DNA of 64,000 bases from Rathayibacter iranicus NCPPB 2253 = VKM Ac-1602 (GCF_003149025.1 NZ_QGDV01000005.1:1-64000); one strand, 5' to 3'. Shown: positions 35,842-44,995, numbered from the stretch's first letter. Notes: generated by a model from the sequence alone, not told the origin. Numbers and translations: made by a program.

Positions 35842-37260
35842 GTGCCCAAAATTCTGATCGTCGGAGGCGGCTACGCCGGTTTCTACACCGCGTGGAAGCT
35901 CGAGAAGCAGCTCCGCCCGAACGAGGCAGAGGTCACGATCGTCGACCCCCTGCCCTACATGGCGTATCTGCCTTTCCTTCCTGAGGTCGCGGCCGGCTCC
36001 ATCGAGCCTCGCCACGCGATCGTCTCGCTGCGCCGCCACCTCAAGAAGACGGCGATCCTCGCGGCCAAGGTGACGAAGATCGACCACGCCAACCGCACCG
36101 CAACGATCACCCCGACCGTCGGCGAGCCGTACGAGTTCGTCTACGACCAGATCGTCGTCACCGCCGGCTCCGTCTCGCGCACGTTCCCGATCCCGGGCGT
36201 CGCCGACAACGCCATCGGCCTCAAGACGATCGAGGAGGCGACCGCGATCCGCGACCGCATCCTCACCAACTTCGATAAGGCCGCGTCGTTGCCGGCCGGC
36301 CCCGAGCGCTCCCGCCTGCTCACCGTCACGGTCGTCGGCGGTGGCTTCGCCGGTATTGAGGTCTTCGCCGAGCTGCGCTCCTTCGCGAGCGCCCTGCTCA
36401 AGCGCTACCCCGAGATCGAGTTCGAGGAGACGCAGTTCCACCTCATCGAGGCGATGGGGCGGATCATGCCCGAGGTCGCTCTCGAGACCAGCCACTGGGT
36501 GCTGAAGAACCTCGATGAGCGCGGCGCCACCGTGCACCTCGACACGCAGCTGAAGTCGGCCGAGAACGGCGTCATCCAGCTCTCCACCGGCGAGAGCTTC
36601 GAGTCGGACCTCATCATCTGGACCGCGGGCGTGATGGCGAACCCGTCGATCAAGAACTCGGACCTCCCCATTGAGGAGCGTGGCCGTCTGCGTGTGCGGG
36701 CCGACCTCCGCGTCGGCCACGATGACGTGATCGTCGAGGGGGCCTGGGGAGCCGGTGACGCGACGGCGGTCCCCGATCTCACCGGCGGTGGTGTCGGCGG
36801 CTTCTGCGTCCCCAACGCGCAGCACGCCGTCCGCCAGGGCAAGCTGATGGCAAAGAACATCACCGCGGTCTTGCGCGGCGAGAAGCCGGTCGACTACTTC
36901 CACAAGAATGCGGGCGCGGTCGCGGGCCTGGGCATCGGCATCGGCGTCTTCCAGTCCGGCAAGCTCTCGATCAAGGGTTTCCCAGCCTGGGTCATGCACC
37001 GCGGCTACCACGGCCTCGCGATGCCGTCGTGGGAGCGCAAGTTCCGCGTCGTCTGGGGCTGGTGGAACAACCTCTGGCTCGGCCGTGACATCGCCTCGAT
37101 CGAGGCGCGTGAGTACCCTCGCGGCTCCTTCGAAACATACGCGTCGCGTCCGCGTCCGGCGGCTCCCGCCGCCGAGGCCCCGGCCGCGCAGGCTCCGGCG
37201 CAGATCCCCGGCCAGGCCGGCGTTCCCGTGCCGGTCGGTGGCGAGCCCGCTAAGTCCTGA
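35842..37260 (+). CDS. ndh: type II NADH dehydrogenase
   Basis: The 472-residue flavoprotein passes electrons from NADH to quinone without pumping protons. It has two dinucleotide folds (ILIVGGGYAGFYTAWKLE at the start and VTVVGGGFAGIEVFAELR near residue 165) and the FAD-binding GAGDATAVPDL segment. The C-terminal membrane-associating helices contain PAWVMHRGYHGLAMPSWERK. The tail after residue 435 is alanine/proline-rich. I chose GTG 35842, which fits the family start and has GGAG upstream; an in-frame GTG at 35800 is less likely. It is followed by a tRNA gene. Confidence 0.92.
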   Translation: MPKILIVGGGYAGFYTAWKLEKQLRPNEAEVTIVDPLPYMAYLPFLPEVAAGSIEPRHAIVSLRRHLKKTAILAAKVTKIDHANRTATITPTVGEPYEFVYDQIVVTAGSVSRTFPIPGVADNAIGLKTIEEATAIRDRILTNFDKAASLPAGPERSRLLTVTVVGGGFAGIEVFAELRSFASALLKRYPEIEFEETQFHLIEAMGRIMPEVALETSHWVLKNLDERGATVHLDTQLKSAENGVIQLSTGESFESDLIIWTAGVMANPSIKNSDLPIEERGRLRVRADLRVGHDDVIVEGAWGAGDATAVPDLTGGGVGGFCVPNAQHAVRQGKLMAKNITAVLRGEKPVDYFHKNAGAVAGLGIGIGVFQSGKLSIKGFPAWVMHRGYHGLAMPSWERKFRVVWGWWNNLWLGRDIASIEAREYPRGSFETYASRPRPAAPAAEAPAAQAPAQIPGQAGVPVPVGGEPAKS

Positions 37261-37303
37261 GAGAGCCGCTGGGAGGTGCGAGAAATCACTCCTCCCGGTG
37301 GTC

Positions 37304-37377
37304 GCCCCCATAGCCCAATCGGCAGAGGCAGACGACTTAAAATCGTTTCAGTCTGGGTTCGAGTCCCAGTGGGGGCA
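37304..37377 (+). tRNA. tRNA-Leu (anticodon UAA), 74 nt
   Basis: The cloverleaf is complete. Acceptor GCCCCCA (37304-37310) pairs with TGGGGGC (37370-37376), the discriminator base is A, and there is a D arm. The anticodon stem GACGA/TCGTT carries loop CTTAAAA with anticodon TAA, and the T arm is CTGGG-TTCGAGT-CCCAG. CCA is not encoded. Leucine tRNAs normally have a long variable arm; here the variable region is only about five bases. The anticodon and A73 favour leucine, but the type I shape is unusual. Confidence 0.88.
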
Positions 37378-37378
37378 C

Positions 37379-37558
37379 CTATGCGGCGCGAGCGTGGGCA
37401 TTGCGGCGTGGAGGTTCGAGTAGCGTCGGTTCGAGGGCCCCTGTGATCTCGCCCGGGGTGCACTTGGCGCAGAGCACCACCAGCTCCTCTTCGAGGTCGC
37501 GACCGCCGGAGCGGTCGAGGACGATGGCGTCGGTTCCGCACGCTGCGCATTCGATCAT
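37379..37558 (-). CDS. small zinc-ribbon-like protein
   Basis: The 59-residue product starts at ATG 37558 (MIECAACGTDAIVLDRSGG) and has two Cys pairs, C4/C7 and C30/C33 (CAAC, CAKC), spaced as in a zinc ribbon. Its stop codon lies one base from the 3' end of the tRNA on the opposite strand. I do not know a function. The paired cysteines and a plausible ATG make it a real gene candidate despite its size. Confidence 0.55.
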   Translation of the reverse strand: MIECAACGTDAIVLDRSGGRDLEEELVVLCAKCTPGEITGALEPTLLEPPRRNAHARAA

Positions 37559-37907
37559 GCGGGTACCGTACGTCCGACCTCCGACATCGCCGGGCGTCGT
37601 TCCGGCGCGTCTGCCGGCCGATATGTCTGTAACCGAGGTTGAGATCGGTTGGCGGCGGCGTAGGCGGCCCGTCCGAGGCTTTCAACCTCGGTTGCGAACA
37701 GCTTTCGTCCGAAAACGCCGTGCGAAAATCGGGTGTCGCTCGCCCGCGCCACCTCGCATAGAGTCGTCGCCAGGCGGTTGCACATTCGGACGCGGGTCCG
37801 GACCACGATTCGCCCGGTTCACGGCGGGCGTCTCGAATGGCTTCCCGCTCCTCGTGCCCGCGGGCACCGTCATGCACCGCTCGGCACCGGGCGGCCAGGA
37901 GGCCCCC
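37559..37907. other. intergenic region with a 12-bp inverted repeat
   Basis: The 349 bases between the zinc-ribbon gene and the DUF7882-like gene have no gene I can support. AACCGAGGTTGA (37631-37642) and its exact complement (37682-37693) are separated by 39 bases. This could be a regulator site pair or a hairpin. Confidence 0.5.
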
Positions 37908-38246
37908 ATGGGGAAGCTGCTCTACGGAGCCTCGGGAGTCGAGATCGAGTTCGACGACCGCACGCTCACGCACGTTCAGATCGTCATTGCGAACAAGTTG
38001 CGCCGCCGCGAGAGCTTCTTCTTCTCGTGGCGAGACGACCCCGCGGTCGGTGACGGACGCTCCAGCATCTGGCTCGACCCCTCCGTCCCGTTGTACTTCA
38101 CGTACTTCGGTGGCCGCGTCCCCTCGATCAACCGCACCTGGATTGATCTGCTGACCGTATCCGCGAACTCCTCGGGCGGCCTCCAGCTGGTCCAGGAGCC
38201 GGAGGCTGGACCGACCCCGCCGCCGAAGGGTGAGCAGGGCACCTGA
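37908..38246 (+). CDS. DUF7882-like small protein
   Basis: The 112-residue protein begins MGKLLYGASGVEIEFDDRTLTHVQIVIANKL in two pieces and ends with a flexible proline-rich tail. Proteins of this type are common in Microbacteriaceae, where they are often mislabelled as DNA-ligase-related; no catalytic residues are visible. A central WLDPSVPLYFTYFGG segment is conserved. The ATG at 37908 has AGGAGG upstream (37897-37902). The function is unknown. Confidence 0.7.
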   Translation: MGKLLYGASGVEIEFDDRTLTHVQIVIANKLRRRESFFFSWRDDPAVGDGRSSIWLDPSVPLYFTYFGGRVPSINRTWIDLLTVSANSSGGLQLVQEPEAGPTPPPKGEQGT

Positions 38247-38298
38247 TTTTCTGCCCCTCCCGCAGAGCATCTGACCCCCCTCGAAGAGAAGAGCCCGT

Positions 38299-39090
38299 AT
38301 GCAGCGCGATGTCTCGGTCCGGCTCACCCTCGATGTCGCGGCTCCGGCCGCTCTCGTGTTCTCCGTCGCTGTGGCGGAGGTGTACGGGGCTGTCGAGACA
38401 CTGGCTCTGAGCCTCGACGGCCGTCCGCTCGCGCCGCGCGAGGTGCTCGACCAGCACGGCACTCGGCTGCACGTGCTCGACGCACCCGTCGGCCACCTCA
38501 TTGTCGACTACTCCGCGAGCATCCGGGGTCGCAGCGCTCCCCTCACGGGAGAGGAGGTGGACCGCCTGCGCTACCTGCGGCCGAGCCGCTATGCGGAGTC
38601 AGACGTACTCTGGGCAACGGCGCGTGCGGAGTTCGCCGGACTCTCTGGCCAGAGCTTGCTCACGGCGGTCAGCTCGTGGGTGGGCACCCGTCTGGCGTAT
38701 GTGGCCGGGTCGAGCCTGCCGACCGACGGCGCTGAGCGGACCCTGCTCGCGCGGCAGGGCGTGTGCCGCGACTTCGCGCACCTCGTCGTTGCGCTGCTCC
38801 GCGCCCTCGACGTCCCCGCGCGCCTCGCCGCCGTGTACGCCCCAGGGTTGCAGCCGATGGACTTCCACGCGGTCGCTGAGGCGTGGGTCGAGGGGGAGTG
38901 GCGCGTGGTCGACGCGACGACGCTCGCGCCCCGTTCGAGCCTGGTCCGCATCGCGACCGGGCGGGACGCGGCTGACACCGCGTTCCTCGGGGTCTACGGC
39001 GGGATCGCGACGCTCCGTGAGCTGACGGTGAGCGCGGTGGCCGACCTGCTGCCGAACGACAACCTCGACGAGCCGGTCTCGATCGGCTGA
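38299..39090 (+). CDS. transglutaminase-like cysteine protease-fold protein
   Basis: The 263-residue protein has an N-terminal beta-rich domain and a transglutaminase-like domain with catalytic triad Cys156 (GVCRDFAHL), His190 (DFHAVAEAWV) and Asp205 (VDATTLA). There is no signal peptide, so it is cytoplasmic. Related bacterial proteins act as peptidases or in peptide-tag metabolism. Start ATG 38299 follows an AGAAGAG sequence. The substrate is unknown. Confidence 0.88.
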   Translation: MQRDVSVRLTLDVAAPAALVFSVAVAEVYGAVETLALSLDGRPLAPREVLDQHGTRLHVLDAPVGHLIVDYSASIRGRSAPLTGEEVDRLRYLRPSRYAESDVLWATARAEFAGLSGQSLLTAVSSWVGTRLAYVAGSSLPTDGAERTLLARQGVCRDFAHLVVALLRALDVPARLAAVYAPGLQPMDFHAVAEAWVEGEWRVVDATTLAPRSSLVRIATGRDAADTAFLGVYGGIATLRELTVSAVADLLPNDNLDEPVSIG

Positions 39091-39099
39091 GCCGGGCCG

Positions 39100-41274
39100 C
39101 TACTCCGAATCGACGAAGCGCCGCCAGGCCCAGATCGACGTGCAGACCGCGGTGAACGCGACCACTGCGAAGAGGACCGGCCCGGCACCGCCGTCGGTCG
39201 ACCATGCGGCGATGGTCGGGGTCAACAGCACGAACAGCACCGTGGTGGCAAGCAGGGTCATACCCAGCCAGAGCAGCGGGGACCATGCCAGGATGTTCCG
39301 CCCGGCCGGCCGGCCCACCGGGAACAGCAGGACGACGCTCGAGCCCACCGAGATCAGCGTCGTCGCGCTCAGCACCTCGGCGCACAGGACGGCACCGAAC
39401 GAACCGTCGAGCGGCACGAGTGCGGAGGCGCCCCAGGCCAGGCCCGCGAGCACGAGCAGCGAGACGATCCGCACGGTAGCGAGTTTCGCTCTCGCGGAGG
39501 CGGAGGCTCCCGCTGGCAGGACGAGTCCGATCACCACGCCGAAGAGGAAGGCCGGGTCGAGGCCGGCGAACCGTGAGAGGAGCGCGGCGGCGGCGACCAG
39601 GAGCAGGGAGCGTGGGGCGGCGATCACGCCGATCCCCGGAATGCCGAGACGGCGACCGATGACCGCCGGCACGCCCGCGGCGACCGCATTGACGAGGGCG
39701 ACCGCGACGATCACCGCGATCAGCAACCGAAGATAGGCGGGTTGGTTGTCGACACGCCCTGAGAGCAGGGCCAGCCCGGCGGCGCAGCCGATCATCCCGA
39801 CCACCATCAGGCGCGGTGAGATCGGGCCGGCGTCGGGCTTGTCGTCGTACTCGACCGCGGCGCGGTTGCGGCCGGTCAGGCGCCAGGTGCGGGTGGCGTG
39901 CGGAGCGCGGCCGGCGGCAGCGAGGCGCGCGGGCACCACCACGAGGGCGAGGGAGAGCAGCGCGAGGGCGAGCGAACGCATCCAGTCCGCCATCGAGATG
40001 ACCGGAGACCCGGCGGAGAGCGCCGTGGTCATCCCGGTCGCCGAGTTCCAGCCACCGGGGACCGACCCGACATCGGGTGCCGGGGCGGGCGACGAGGGGG
40101 GCTGCTCGATCGGACCGGGCGGCGGCGTCGCCGGCGGCTCGTTACTTGGCGCGGCCTGCGGAGCGGGTGCCGCCTCGCCGGGGCGAGTGGGCGTCGGAGG
40201 CACGGTCGGTCGCGGCGACGCGGTCCCCGGGGCGGCGGGAGTCGTGCGCGGAACGGAGGGAGTCGTCCCCGAGGTGGCCGGCGGCGTTGTCGGTGTACTG
40301 GAGGGAGCAGGGGTCGCGGCCGCGAAAGTCACGTCGATCCACGGGCTGGGTGAGCTGTAGTTGCCTGCACTGTCGCCCGCGATGACCGAGACGCGGTGCG
40401 CGCCGGCCGGGATCGTTCCACCCGTGCAGCTCCACGCACCGGCCGCGACGGCAGCCTCGCACGTGTTCACGCGGTCGACATACACGTAGGCGCGCGTGCC
40501 ATCGGTGCCGGTCCCGGAGTAGGTGGCGCCCGTCAGCGGCAGTGTTGCCCCGCCGGTCGGTGAGCCCAGGGTCGGTGCGGTCGGAGCGGCGGTGTCGACG
40601 ACGAGCGTGACCGGTGCGCTCGCCGGGGAGGCGGTGCTCCCCGCGAACGACGCGGTCTGGGTCGCGGTGATCCGGTAGGTGCCGGGAGCCGGGGTGGGAG
40701 CGAGCTGGCAGAACCATGCGCCGCTCGAATCTGCGGTGGCGAGGCAGGACGCTCCGCCGTTCGAGACCGCCGCGACGCGGGCGCGGGGGTAGGCGGTGCC
40801 GCGCACCGAGCCAGCGGAGGTGGCGGAGCCATCGACGGACTGGATCACCGGAGCGCTGAGGACCGCGATGTCGACCGCAGCCGAGCTGGTGCCGCCCGCG
40901 GCGAGGAGTTGCACGGCGACGAGTGTCGCAGGACCGTCCTTCAGCGTCACGACGCAACTCCAGCGGCCATCCGTGCCGGTGGTCGTGATGCAGAGCGGAT
41001 CGCTGCCGCCGCGCAGTCCGACCTGCACCTGGTCGCCCGCGGTCGCCGTGCCGGTGACGGTGGTCGTGCCGGTGGAGAGGACGGTGCCTGCCGCGGGTGC
41101 GGTGATCGCTATCGTCGCAGCCTGGGCGGCGGGCGCCGTGAGGCCTGAGGCCGAGGCGACGGCGGCGAGGAGGATCAGCAGGAGTGCGGCTGTGCTCCTC
41201 CGGGATCGACGCAGTTGGGGCACCGGCGCGACCGATGGACTCCCCGGTACTGCCATGTCGACGTCCGATTTCAC
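39100..41274 (-). CDS. large secreted/membrane protein with Ig-like repeats and multiple C-terminal transmembrane helices
   Basis: The 724-residue protein has a signal sequence (RRSRRSTAALLLILLAAVASASG...AQA). About 290 residues of three bacterial Ig-like (Big) repeats follow (ITAPAAGTVLSTGTTTVTGTA; VDGSATSAGSVRGTAYPRARV; APTLGSPTGGATLPLTGATY), then a Pro/Thr-rich linker. The C-terminal 290 residues have eight or so hydrophobic helices. The Big part should lie outside the cell. ATG 41256 (MAVPGS) is an alternative start. It is divergent from the GH1-like gene. The role is unknown; adhesion or envelope transport are possible. Confidence 0.75.
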   Translation of the reverse strand: MKSDVDMAVPGSPSVAPVPQLRRSRRSTAALLLILLAAVASASGLTAPAAQAATIAITAPAAGTVLSTGTTTVTGTATAGDQVQVGLRGGSDPLCITTTGTDGRWSCVVTLKDGPATLVAVQLLAAGGTSSAAVDIAVLSAPVIQSVDGSATSAGSVRGTAYPRARVAAVSNGGASCLATADSSGAWFCQLAPTPAPGTYRITATQTASFAGSTASPASAPVTLVVDTAAPTAPTLGSPTGGATLPLTGATYSGTGTDGTRAYVYVDRVNTCEAAVAAGAWSCTGGTIPAGAHRVSVIAGDSAGNYSSPSPWIDVTFAAATPAPSSTPTTPPATSGTTPSVPRTTPAAPGTASPRPTVPPTPTRPGEAAPAPQAAPSNEPPATPPPGPIEQPPSSPAPAPDVGSVPGGWNSATGMTTALSAGSPVISMADWMRSLALALLSLALVVVPARLAAAGRAPHATRTWRLTGRNRAAVEYDDKPDAGPISPRLMVVGMIGCAAGLALLSGRVDNQPAYLRLLIAVIVAVALVNAVAAGVPAVIGRRLGIPGIGVIAAPRSLLLVAAAALLSRFAGLDPAFLFGVVIGLVLPAGASASARAKLATVRIVSLLVLAGLAWGASALVPLDGSFGAVLCAEVLSATTLISVGSSVVLLFPVGRPAGRNILAWSPLLWLGMTLLATTVLFVLLTPTIAAWSTDGGAGPVLFAVVAFTAVCTSIWAWRRFVDSE

Positions 41275-41443
41275 GATGCGTCCATTGGACGGGGGCGCGC
41301 GGGCGCTGTCAAGGGCGCCGCACCGGTGTTACCGGATGTCCACCAATCGAAGGAGGTGGTTCACCCGGACGGGGGAGCCCGGTGAGTGCGAGAGAGCGCT
41401 TCCGCGAGAATATACCCGGCCACGACACAACGGAGGACAGACC

Positions 41444-42886
41444 ATGCGCGAAGACGAGGCACGGGGGCGCGATCGGCGACAGGTGCGAGCCGAGGCCGCG
41501 CGCTTCGACGATCCACGCGAGTTGGCGAGGATCCTCCCGCCCGGGCTGCGAATCGGCCTAGCCCAGAGCGCCTTTCAGACGGAGGGGTCGCTCGAGGTGG
41601 GCGGGCGGGGCCGATCGGTCTGGGACGACTTCGCTCTGCGACGCGGGACGATCGCCGAGGAGGCGACGCCCGAGATCGCGACCGACTTCTTCCTGCGCTG
41701 GCGCGAGGATCTCGCGCTGATGGTCGATCTCGGCGTCGACGAACTGCGGCTCTCAGTCTCGTGGCCGCGGGTGCAGCCTGACGGGCGCGGGTCGGTTGAT
41801 CGCGGCGGCCTCGGCTTCTACGATCAGCTGCTCGACGCCCTCGCCGAGGCGGGCATTCGCGTCGCGCTGACGCTGCACCACCGCGATACCCCGTCTGCGC
41901 TGAGCGGCGGTTGGCTGAACCGCGACACAGCGTTTCGCTTCGGTGATCTGGCATTCGAACTCGGCTCTCGGCTCGGTGACCGGGTCGCTGACTGGATCAC
42001 GCTCGACTCGCCCGCCACCGTGATGCTGGAGGGCTACGCCCTGACGCGTCATGCGCCCGCTGCGGGTCGTCTCTTCAGCGCCCTGCCCGCGCTGCACCAC
42101 CAGTTGCTAGGCCACGGCGTCGCCCTTGAAGCACTGCGGGCGGCCGAAGTAGGCGGGCGGATTGGGATCGTCGATGCGCTCGCTCCGGTCGAGGCCGCCT
42201 CGGACGACGAGCACGATCGGGCCTGGGCTGCTCTGGCGGACGTGCTCCGCAACCGTCTCGTCGCCGATCCCGTGCTGACCGGGGCATACCCCGAGGGCCC
42301 TGAGGAGTTGCCGCCTTTCCTCGGGCCTCTCGCGCAGGCCGACCCGGTCGACCTCGCGCGCATCGCGGCTCCGCTCGACTTCTACGCGGTCGCGCCGTTG
42401 CCGCCGCAACGCATCGCCGCGGGCCGCGACCCGTTGGCGCCCATCGGAGTCGGGGCTCCACCGGCGCTGCCGTTTCACACCGTCGCCTGGCCGGAGCTGG
42501 ACCGCACGGGCGACGGCTCGCCGATGGCTCCCTGGGCCGCCGTCTCGGTGCTGCGGTCGCTGGTCGAGCGCTACGGCGAGGCGCTGCCTCCGCTCGTCGT
42601 CACGGCCCTCGGCGCGAGCTATCCCGACGAGCCGGACCGAGAGGGCACAATCGTCGATACCGATCGCATTCGCTGGCTCGGCGCGCACCTCGCGGCCCTG
42701 GCGGAGGCGGTGCACGAGGGGCTCCCGATCGACTCCGTGCAACTGTGGACGCTGGTGGACGCCTTCGAGTGGCAACACGGGTACACCCGGCCCCACGGCC
42801 TGGTGGCCCTCGACGCGCGCAGTCACGACCGGGTGCCCAAAGCCTCCTATGACTGGCTGCGGCGGGTGCTCGACTCCCGCTCCTGA
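41444..42886 (+). CDS. glycoside hydrolase family 1-like protein lacking both catalytic glutamates
   Basis: The 480-residue protein follows the GH1 beta-glucosidase fold (FQTEGS, GRSVWDDF, ELRLSVSWPRVQPDG, GGWLNRDTAFRFGDLAFEL, RPHGLVALD). However, the acid/base motif TLNEP is TLDSP (Ser at residue 189) and the nucleophile motif TENG is TALG (Ala at 388). The usual HWDLP is HRDTP. It is therefore probably not a hydrolase; it may bind sugars or have another role. The frame is intact and GC-typical, so it is not decaying. The ATG at 41444 has GGAGG upstream. Confidence 0.85.
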   Translation: MREDEARGRDRRQVRAEAARFDDPRELARILPPGLRIGLAQSAFQTEGSLEVGGRGRSVWDDFALRRGTIAEEATPEIATDFFLRWREDLALMVDLGVDELRLSVSWPRVQPDGRGSVDRGGLGFYDQLLDALAEAGIRVALTLHHRDTPSALSGGWLNRDTAFRFGDLAFELGSRLGDRVADWITLDSPATVMLEGYALTRHAPAAGRLFSALPALHHQLLGHGVALEALRAAEVGGRIGIVDALAPVEAASDDEHDRAWAALADVLRNRLVADPVLTGAYPEGPEELPPFLGPLAQADPVDLARIAAPLDFYAVAPLPPQRIAAGRDPLAPIGVGAPPALPFHTVAWPELDRTGDGSPMAPWAAVSVLRSLVERYGEALPPLVVTALGASYPDEPDREGTIVDTDRIRWLGAHLAALAEAVHEGLPIDSVQLWTLVDAFEWQHGYTRPHGLVALDARSHDRVPKASYDWLRRVLDSRS

Positions 42887-43059
42887 CGATCCAACGTGCT
42901 GGCGGTTGAGGATGACGCCTACCGACGCTGTTGAGTCATTCCGACAGCCCGGCCCGACCCCCAAACGGGGAATTCCGGAGGGTCAGCCGCTGTTGTCTCT
43001 CGATAACGGGACAGGGCGTCGAGCCCGTCCTTTGGACAGCTCGGAGGAGCCGCAGGCAG

Positions 43060-43473
43060 ATGGCAGGAACAGGAATGAACAAGGGGCGAGGGGCACGCAG
43101 CGGCGATGGGGAGATTGTCTACCGTCGGCACGCTAACGGGCGCGGCATGGTTGCTCCCGGCTCGCGAGTATCCGCATCCGCATATATCGAGACCGGCGCC
43201 TACATCGAGCCTGGCGCGACGGTCGGCGAGCGGGCGTGGATCGGCGCCGGGAGCTGGGTCGACCGCGACGCGATGATCGGGCATAGCGCCTTCATCGGTG
43301 CGAACGTTCACGTCGGTCCCGAAGCTGTTGTCGGACCAGGGGCCCGGATCGGAAGCTACTCGCGCATCGGCGGCTCGGCCGTCATTGCGACAGGAGCGCG
43401 CGTGGACCGCGACACCGTGGTTCCCGCCGGTAGCCGTCTCGGTGCCGACGACAGCGGGAGTCGCGCCGCCTGA
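43060..43473 (+). CDS. hexapeptide-repeat (left-handed beta-helix) protein
   Basis: The 137-residue protein has about ten hexapeptide turns (SAYIETGAYIEPGATVGE, then AWIGAGSWVD, AFIGANVHVGPEAVVGPGARIG), giving a left-handed beta-helix. There is no recognised acyltransferase catalytic histidine loop and no C-terminal extension, so it may be structural or bind a partner. ATG 43060 has GGAGGAG upstream (43042-43048); ATG 43075 is an alternative. Confidence 0.75.
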   Translation: MAGTGMNKGRGARSGDGEIVYRRHANGRGMVAPGSRVSASAYIETGAYIEPGATVGERAWIGAGSWVDRDAMIGHSAFIGANVHVGPEAVVGPGARIGSYSRIGGSAVIATGARVDRDTVVPAGSRLGADDSGSRAA

Positions 43474-43526
43474 TCCCCCCGACCCTGTTCTGCCGACTCC
43501 CACGAGTGGCGGAATAGGGTCGTCCC

Positions 43527-44957
43527 ATGTTCGAACTCCACCATCTCAGCGCCCAGGAGCAGTGGGACTGGCTGCAGCGCGGTGACATCACTCCACTCGA
43601 GCTTACCGAGCACTATCTCGCCCGAATCGAGCGCTGGAACGGCGAACTCGGCGCCTTCACGACGGTGACTCCGGAGGCGGCTCGGGAGCGTGCCGCATCG
43701 CTCTTAGCCGACGCCCTGCCGCGCACCGTGCCGCTCTGGGGTATACCGAGCGGCGAGAAGGATCTCTGGCGCCGCGCCGGAGTGCGTGCCACCTTCGGCT
43801 CCCGACTGCACGAGCATCACGTGCCGACCGCATCCGACGAGATCGTCGAGGTGCTCGACGCTGCGGGAACCATCAGCCTCGGTCAGACCGCCGCTCCAGA
43901 GTTCGGTATGCCCTCGTACACCGAGACCCGCATCGGACCGCCGGCGGTGACCCCGTGGGACACCCGGCTCGGTGCGGGCGGATCGAGCGGAGGCGCGGCG
44001 GTCGCCGTCGCGGCTGGCCTGCTGCCCTTCGCCCCCGCGTCCGATGGTGGGGGCTCGATCCGAATCCCTGCGGCGGCCTGCGGGCTGGTCGGGCTGAAGC
44101 CCTCACGCGGGCGCGTGGCGGCGCTCTCGGGGATCGGCGGTGTCGGCGGTCTCACGGTCGCCGGTCCGATCACCCGTTCGGTCGCGGACGCCGGGCTGCT
44201 GCTGGAGGGGATGCTCGAGCGGAAGAACGGTCGCCTCCCGCAGCGCTGGTCGCTCGGTGCTCCCGGTGACGGTGACGGCTCGTTCCTCGGCGCGGCGGTG
44301 CGGGGGGAGGGTCGGTTTCAGATCGGTGTACTGACGACCTCGCCCTGGGACGAGGAGTACGAGATCGTTCTGGGGCCTGAAGCTCGCGCAGCGCTGGAGG
44401 AGGGCATCGCGGCGCTGAGCGCGCTCGGCCACGGGCTCGACGAGGCGGCACTGCCACCGAGCGCCGCGTATCCCGCAGCGTTCCGCGTGCTGTGGCAGAG
44501 CGGCGCCGCGACTCTCCCGGTCGAAGGGGCGGACCTTGACTTGCTGGAGCCACTGACGCGCTGGCTGATCGAGGAGGGACGCCGCCGCTCCGCCCGCGAG
44601 GTCGTCGAGGCGGCGGCGTGGCTCTCGGGCTACGAACGCTCCGTGATCGCCGCCTTCGCCGGCTTCGACGCGATCCTCACACCGTCACTGACGATGACGC
44701 CGCGCCCGGTCGGCTGGTACGACCTCGATGATCCCGAGCGCAACTTCGAACAGCAGGTGCTTTATACGCCCTACACCTCGTTCGTGAACGTCAGCGGCCT
44801 CCCCGCGATCACTCTCCCGCTGAGCACGACAGAGGAGGGACTCCCGATGGGGGTTCAGCTGATTGGCCGCCCCGGTGGGGAAGCGACACTGCTCGCAATC
44901 GGCGCGCAGCTTGAGCGGCGGGCGCGCTGGCAGCGGCGGCATCCTCCTCAGTGGTGA
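43527..44957 (+). CDS. amidase (amidase signature family)
   Basis: The 476-residue enzyme hydrolyses amide bonds. The Ser-cisSer-Lys triad is visible: Lys78 (SGEKDLW), cis-Ser153/154 in GAGGSSGGAAVAVAAG and nucleophile Ser177 in SDGGGSIRIPAAACG. It lacks a signal peptide. The gatCAB partner genes are not nearby, and the sequence around the active site is that of a stand-alone amidase. The ATG at 43527 fits the family start. The substrate is unknown. Confidence 0.9.
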   Translation: MFELHHLSAQEQWDWLQRGDITPLELTEHYLARIERWNGELGAFTTVTPEAARERAASLLADALPRTVPLWGIPSGEKDLWRRAGVRATFGSRLHEHHVPTASDEIVEVLDAAGTISLGQTAAPEFGMPSYTETRIGPPAVTPWDTRLGAGGSSGGAAVAVAAGLLPFAPASDGGGSIRIPAAACGLVGLKPSRGRVAALSGIGGVGGLTVAGPITRSVADAGLLLEGMLERKNGRLPQRWSLGAPGDGDGSFLGAAVRGEGRFQIGVLTTSPWDEEYEIVLGPEARAALEEGIAALSALGHGLDEAALPPSAAYPAAFRVLWQSGAATLPVEGADLDLLEPLTRWLIEEGRRRSAREVVEAAAWLSGYERSVIAAFAGFDAILTPSLTMTPRPVGWYDLDDPERNFEQQVLYTPYTSFVNVSGLPAITLPLSTTEEGLPMGVQLIGRPGGEATLLAIGAQLERRARWQRRHPPQW

Positions 44958-44995
44958 GAGTGCCCGGTGGATGATCAGCGTCGCAGCCTAGGCAC

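Noticed and set aside
40796..41443. N-terminal extension of the GH1-like protein by 216 codons
   Set aside because: The extension is antisense to the Ig-repeat protein and lacks GH1 similarity; the ATG at 41444 has a good ribosome-binding site.
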